From the NCBI GenBank assembly GCA_945869475.1, contig CAMBOV010000008.1, positions 62,001 to 126,000 on the forward strand: a stretch of 64,000 bases of DNA, given 5' to 3'. This DNA comes from Singulisphaera sp. GP187 (GTDB lineage: Bacteria; Planctomycetota; Phycisphaerae; Phycisphaerales; SM1A02). Made by a program: the position numbers and the translations under genes. The notes under the pieces were generated by a model. It worked only from the letters and a program-made list of their open reading frames with translations, did not search any database and was not told the origin of the DNA. This document shows positions 61,655 to 64,000 of the stretch, one piece after another (within the stretch, counting starts at the first letter, position 1; each line of letters begins with the position of its first letter).

Positions 61655-62365
61655 TCAATTCCAATTCACGCCGCGCGGCCTCTCGCGACTCAGCTGTTGC
61701 TCGGCTCTCGCGATGAATCGCTCGGTTCGGTGCAAGTCGGTCCAGATGAGTTTGGCCCGTTCGTAGGCGTCGCTCTCGGACAAGATGCGATACCGCAACT
61801 CCTCATCTTTCACGAGTGCAAATGCGACAAGCTCGAGTGCCGCTTGATGCGAGAGTTCTTTGCGCTCGATCCACGCGAGCACCGCACGAGCACTCTGCAT
61901 CCTTTGAAATCGCAGTCCCGACAAGAGCGCGCGCATCTCATCGCGCATCCGACGAAGTCCGGGTACGTCTGCGCCTGGGTTCTCGAGCGGTCGCAAGATC
62001 GCCTGCCGATAGAGGCGTTTGGAGTCAGGTTCATCGAGTCGCTCAATCGCCGCCCGGCAGAGCCCCTGAACCACGATGTCGAACCGTCCATCGGTGTGCA
62101 CTTGGTGTTGCACGATGTGCCCAACGCAGACGACCTCGCGAAGCGGCGGATTGCGCGCCGTCGCCTTGGCCTGCGGAGTGATCGACGCGATCGCGATCGG
62201 TTGCACGGATGCGCAGGGCGATCCTGCAAGTGCACGGCGAATCATCTGTCGGTAGCGCGGCTCGAAGATATGCAGTGGCAACGCGGTGTGCGGCAGAAGC
62301 ACGACTCCAGGAAGCGGCAGCAGCGCGACCGGATCTGCGAAGTTGATTGAGACGATCTCACCCAT
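61655..62365 (-). CDS. Lon N-terminal substrate-binding domain protein
   Basis: A 236-residue stand-alone LON-N domain protein, without AAA or protease domains. The family sequence LLPLPGVVLLPHTALPLHIFEPRYRQMIRRAL is at residues 14-45, and the C-terminal half is helical. Such proteins are common but their function is unknown; a chaperone or substrate-binding role is plausible. The start at ATG 62365 is 8 bases after a TAGCAT box; the longer frame to 62419 crosses the divergent gene. Confidence 0.88.
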   Translation of the reverse strand: MGEIVSINFADPVALLPLPGVVLLPHTALPLHIFEPRYRQMIRRALAGSPCASVQPIAIASITPQAKATARNPPLREVVCVGHIVQHQVHTDGRFDIVVQGLCRAAIERLDEPDSKRLYRQAILRPLENPGADVPGLRRMRDEMRALLSGLRFQRMQSARAVLAWIERKELSHQAALELVAFALVKDEELRYRILSESDAYERAKLIWTDLHRTERFIARAEQQLSRERPRGVNWN

Positions 62366-62373
62366 CGCGGTGG

Positions 62374-62389
62374 ATGCTATTCCTATGCT
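62374..62389. promoter_or_regulatory. bidirectional promoter between the Lon-N and NTF2-like genes
   Basis: Minus-strand TAGCAT (62379-62374) lies 8 bases before the ATG at 62365; plus-strand TATGCT (62384-62389) lies 9 bases before the GTG at 62399. Only 33 bases separate the two starts. Confidence 0.45.
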
Positions 62390-62398
62390 CTTACCAAG

Positions 62399-62971
62399 GT
62401 GGTCTCTCTTGCCGAACATTCTTTTGCGATCTCGCTCGCACTCGCGGGGGCAGCAGTTCTGTGCACGTTCGTTGGGGTGCGGCTAGGTTCGATTCGGTGG
62501 CTCGTTGCAGCGCTCCAGCTCGTCGTCGCCATCGCGGTGACCCTCTGCTGCAGATGGATGGTCGTGACTCCGGCCGATCATGCGCGTGGCGTTGTCGAGC
62601 GCCTCGTCGCAGCCGCGGTCGCAGGCGATCCTGCCCTCGCGAAAGCCTGCTTCTCAGCAGACGCGTCGATCCACATGGGCTCAGCCGAACAGCCTGGCAG
62701 CGACCGCACGCGCATCGACCGCGCCTTCGACTCTTTTGCGACCCGCCACCGCATCGAGGCGAATGAGATTTCGTCGCTCACTGGCACATCGATCAGCGAT
62801 GCGCAGGGACGGGTTGACCTCGCCTGTCGCACGACCACTGCCTCGAGTCTCGGCAGCGTTCCAACGCGCTGGCAGTTTGAAGTCACGCGCGAGAGCGACG
62901 GCGTGTGGCGCATCACGCGCATCACCTGGCGCGCGGTTGGAAATCAGAAACCTGAACTTTCGCTCTTGTGA
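62399..62971 (+). CDS. membrane protein with NTF2/SnoaL-like domain
   Basis: The 190-residue product has two N-terminal transmembrane helices (about 10-28 and 36-54) and a soluble domain of about 120 residues that looks like an NTF2/SnoaL-type fold (HARGVVERLVAAAVAGDPALAKACFSADASIHMG at its start and RWQFEVTRESDGVWRITRITWRAVG at its end). The function is unknown. The GTG start at 62399 is 9 bases after a TATGCT box. It is convergent with moxR, 41 bases apart. Confidence 0.7.
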   Translation: MVSLAEHSFAISLALAGAAVLCTFVGVRLGSIRWLVAALQLVVAIAVTLCCRWMVVTPADHARGVVERLVAAAVAGDPALAKACFSADASIHMGSAEQPGSDRTRIDRAFDSFATRHRIEANEISSLTGTSISDAQGRVDLACRTTTASSLGSVPTRWQFEVTRESDGVWRITRITWRAVGNQKPELSLL

Positions 62972-63012
62972 TCGCACACGATCACGGCGCGGCCGTCCGC
63001 GAGCGAGTTGCC

Positions 63013-63939
63013 TCACACCACGCTCTGCACACTCGCAAGGATGTCGTTGAGAAGTCGCTCGACCTCGGCGACACCGTTGGCGCGATCCATCACTCGCGGC
63101 ACAACGCGGTGCGCGCAGACTGGTAGCACATTTTCAAGAATGTCTTCTGGAACCACGAAATCACGCTGCGCGCACCGGGCAGTCGCACGCGCTGAGTGCG
63201 CCAGTGCGAGTGCGCCACGCGGGCTCACTCCCAACTGCAGTTGCGGGTGATGGCGCGTCGCGTGAGCAATTGCGATGATGTAGTCAACAAGCGACTGATC
63301 GATGCGCACGCAGTCGACTTCGCGTTGCAGCGTGGCGACATCATCGCCGTCTATCACAGGAGCGAGCGCATGCAGCGCGGTGCGCGCGGGTTGCTGATGA
63401 ATGATGCGCGACTCATCCGCTGCAGCGGGATAGCCCAATCCCGTGCGCATGAGAAATCGATCGAGTTGGTTTTCAGGCAACAGATAGGTGCCTTCAAACT
63501 CATGTGGATTCTGCGTCGCGATCACCATGAAGGGACTCGGCAGTGCGTGCACTTCACTCTCAGCGGTCACCGTTGCTTCAGCCATCGCCTCGAGCAACGC
63601 CGACTGCGTGCGCGGCGTCGCGCGATTGATCTCATCAGCGAGCACGATGTTGGCGAAGACCGGTCCGCGGCGAAAGGTCACGTGTCCGGTCTCACGATCA
63701 AACATCGCAACGCCCGTAATGTCAGATGGCAAAAGATCAGGGGTGCACTGAATACGCCCGAACGAACAGTGCAGACTGCGCGCGAGTGCCTGCGCGAGAA
63801 TCGTCTTACCAACACCCGGCACATCTTCGATCAGCACATGTCCGCGCGCAAGCAAGCAGACAATGAGGCGGTCAATCGCCCGACTATTGCCCAGATAAAC
63901 CGACGCGATGTTTGCCCTCAGCGCAGCAATCTTGTCCAT
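63013..63939 (-). CDS. MoxR family AAA+ ATPase
   Basis: The 308-residue product has Walker A IEDVPGVGKT (37-46), Walker B VFANIVLADEINRATP, sensor 1 FMVIATQNPHEFEGTYLLPE and sensor 2 region GVSPRGALALAHSARA. MoxR ATPases act as chaperones with DUF58/vWA proteins and transglutaminases. Here the DUF58 and TgpA-like partners are encoded 21 kb away (38780-42156). The start is ATG 63939; the longer frame to 63990 crosses the divergent promoter and is rejected. Confidence 0.93.
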   Translation of the reverse strand: MDKIAALRANIASVYLGNSRAIDRLIVCLLARGHVLIEDVPGVGKTILAQALARSLHCSFGRIQCTPDLLPSDITGVAMFDRETGHVTFRRGPVFANIVLADEINRATPRTQSALLEAMAEATVTAESEVHALPSPFMVIATQNPHEFEGTYLLPENQLDRFLMRTGLGYPAAADESRIIHQQPARTALHALAPVIDGDDVATLQREVDCVRIDQSLVDYIIAIAHATRHHPQLQLGVSPRGALALAHSARATARCAQRDFVVPEDILENVLPVCAHRVVPRVMDRANGVAEVERLLNDILASVQSVV

Positions 63940-63948
63940 GTGCGAGTG

Positions 63949-63958
63949 AGGATATGCT
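63949..63958. promoter_or_regulatory. bidirectional promoter between moxR and the gene at the right edge
   Basis: The sequence AGGATATGCT contains TATCCT on the minus strand (63954-63949, 9 bases before the moxR ATG) and TATGCT on the plus strand (63953-63958, 6 bases before the ATG at 63965). The boxes share TA at 63953-63954. Only 25 bases separate the two start codons. Confidence 0.55.
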
Positions 63959-63964
63959 CGGACC

Positions 63965-64000
63965 ATGCCTCTCACGCCCATGGCAGTCACCCACGAACTG
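63965..64000 (+). CDS. first 12 codons of a gene leaving the window
   Basis: An ATG 6 bases after a TATGCT box opens a frame reading MPLTPMAVTHEL to the window edge. It is proposed solely from the recurring leaderless start pattern and its divergence from moxR. Nothing can be said about its product. An in-frame ATG at 63980 is an alternative start. Confidence 0.4.
   Translation, partial: MPLTPMAVTHEL

Overview
The window looks like a piece of a chromosome from a Planctomycetota bacterium, most likely class Phycisphaerae. The grounds are inference from gene content: two prepilin-like proteins with a RAFTLVE cleavage site (one with a C-terminal ADGH motif), a DUF1080 protein beside a secreted sugar dehydrogenase, a Tat-exported Gfo/Idh/MocA oxidoreductase, and a diderm cell envelope (LptD). 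GC is moderately high and coding density is extreme: no gap without a gene exceeds about 200 bases. I see no rRNA, insertion sequence, prophage or CRISPR array.

Layout. 1-1222: end of a SpoIIE-like phosphatase and a DUF72 protein. 1280-9212 (minus): a menaquinone operon menF-menD-menH/menB fusion-menA-menC plus an unknown secreted protein, each junction a 4-base ATGA or GTGA overlap; menE and menG are absent. 9372-17482: RNase D, a CoaBC-like protein with altered catalytic motifs, a metallophosphoesterase, two lipoproteins, MarC, an oxidoreductase, and purE-purK. 17394-19510: an orphan DNA methyltransferase and a Xer recombinase, then tRNA-Lys. 19543-24644: SNF2 helicase, SWIM zinc-finger partner and serine acetyltransferase. 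24731-31126: a GGQ-repeat EF-hand protein, a sugar dehydrogenase, a DUF1080 protein, an RNase HI fusion and an FHA-GAF-HD-GYP protein. 31162-38750: prepilin, sugar-nucleotide dehydratase, tRNA-Leu, CoA-transferase, a TerB-like/HsdR-N-like gene pair, a Bax inhibitor-1 protein and a PilZ-like protein. 38780-46807: TgpA-type transglutaminase, DUF58, DUF2007, an unknown protein and LeuRS. 46885-64000: FolC, LOG protein, HrpB, prepilin, ftsY-nusB-ribH, a UbiA-family protein, LptD, a Lon-N/HAD/LemA/RuvB operon, an NTF2-like membrane protein, MoxR, and the first codons of a further gene.

The most striking window-wide pattern is how genes start. At most genes that lead a transcription unit, a -10 hexamer of the form TANNNT lies only 6 to 9 bases before the start codon, with no Shine-Dalgarno sequence. 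This predicts leaderless or nearly leaderless mRNAs. In several divergent pairs only 25 to 33 bases separate the two start codons, and the two opposing -10 boxes share the same central TA pair. These patterns also decide several otherwise ambiguous starts. Clear Shine-Dalgarno sequences are seen before only a few genes (36762, 37877, 60912).

Functionally the genes are mostly housekeeping: menaquinone, purine, folate, riboflavin and CoA-related metabolism, protein targeting, recombination and outer-membrane assembly. Less ordinary are the menH-menB fusion, the CoaBC-like protein lacking key residues, the orphan HsdR-N-like/TerB-like pair, the RNase HI fusion, and the orphan methyltransferase whose 3' end overlaps purK antisense.
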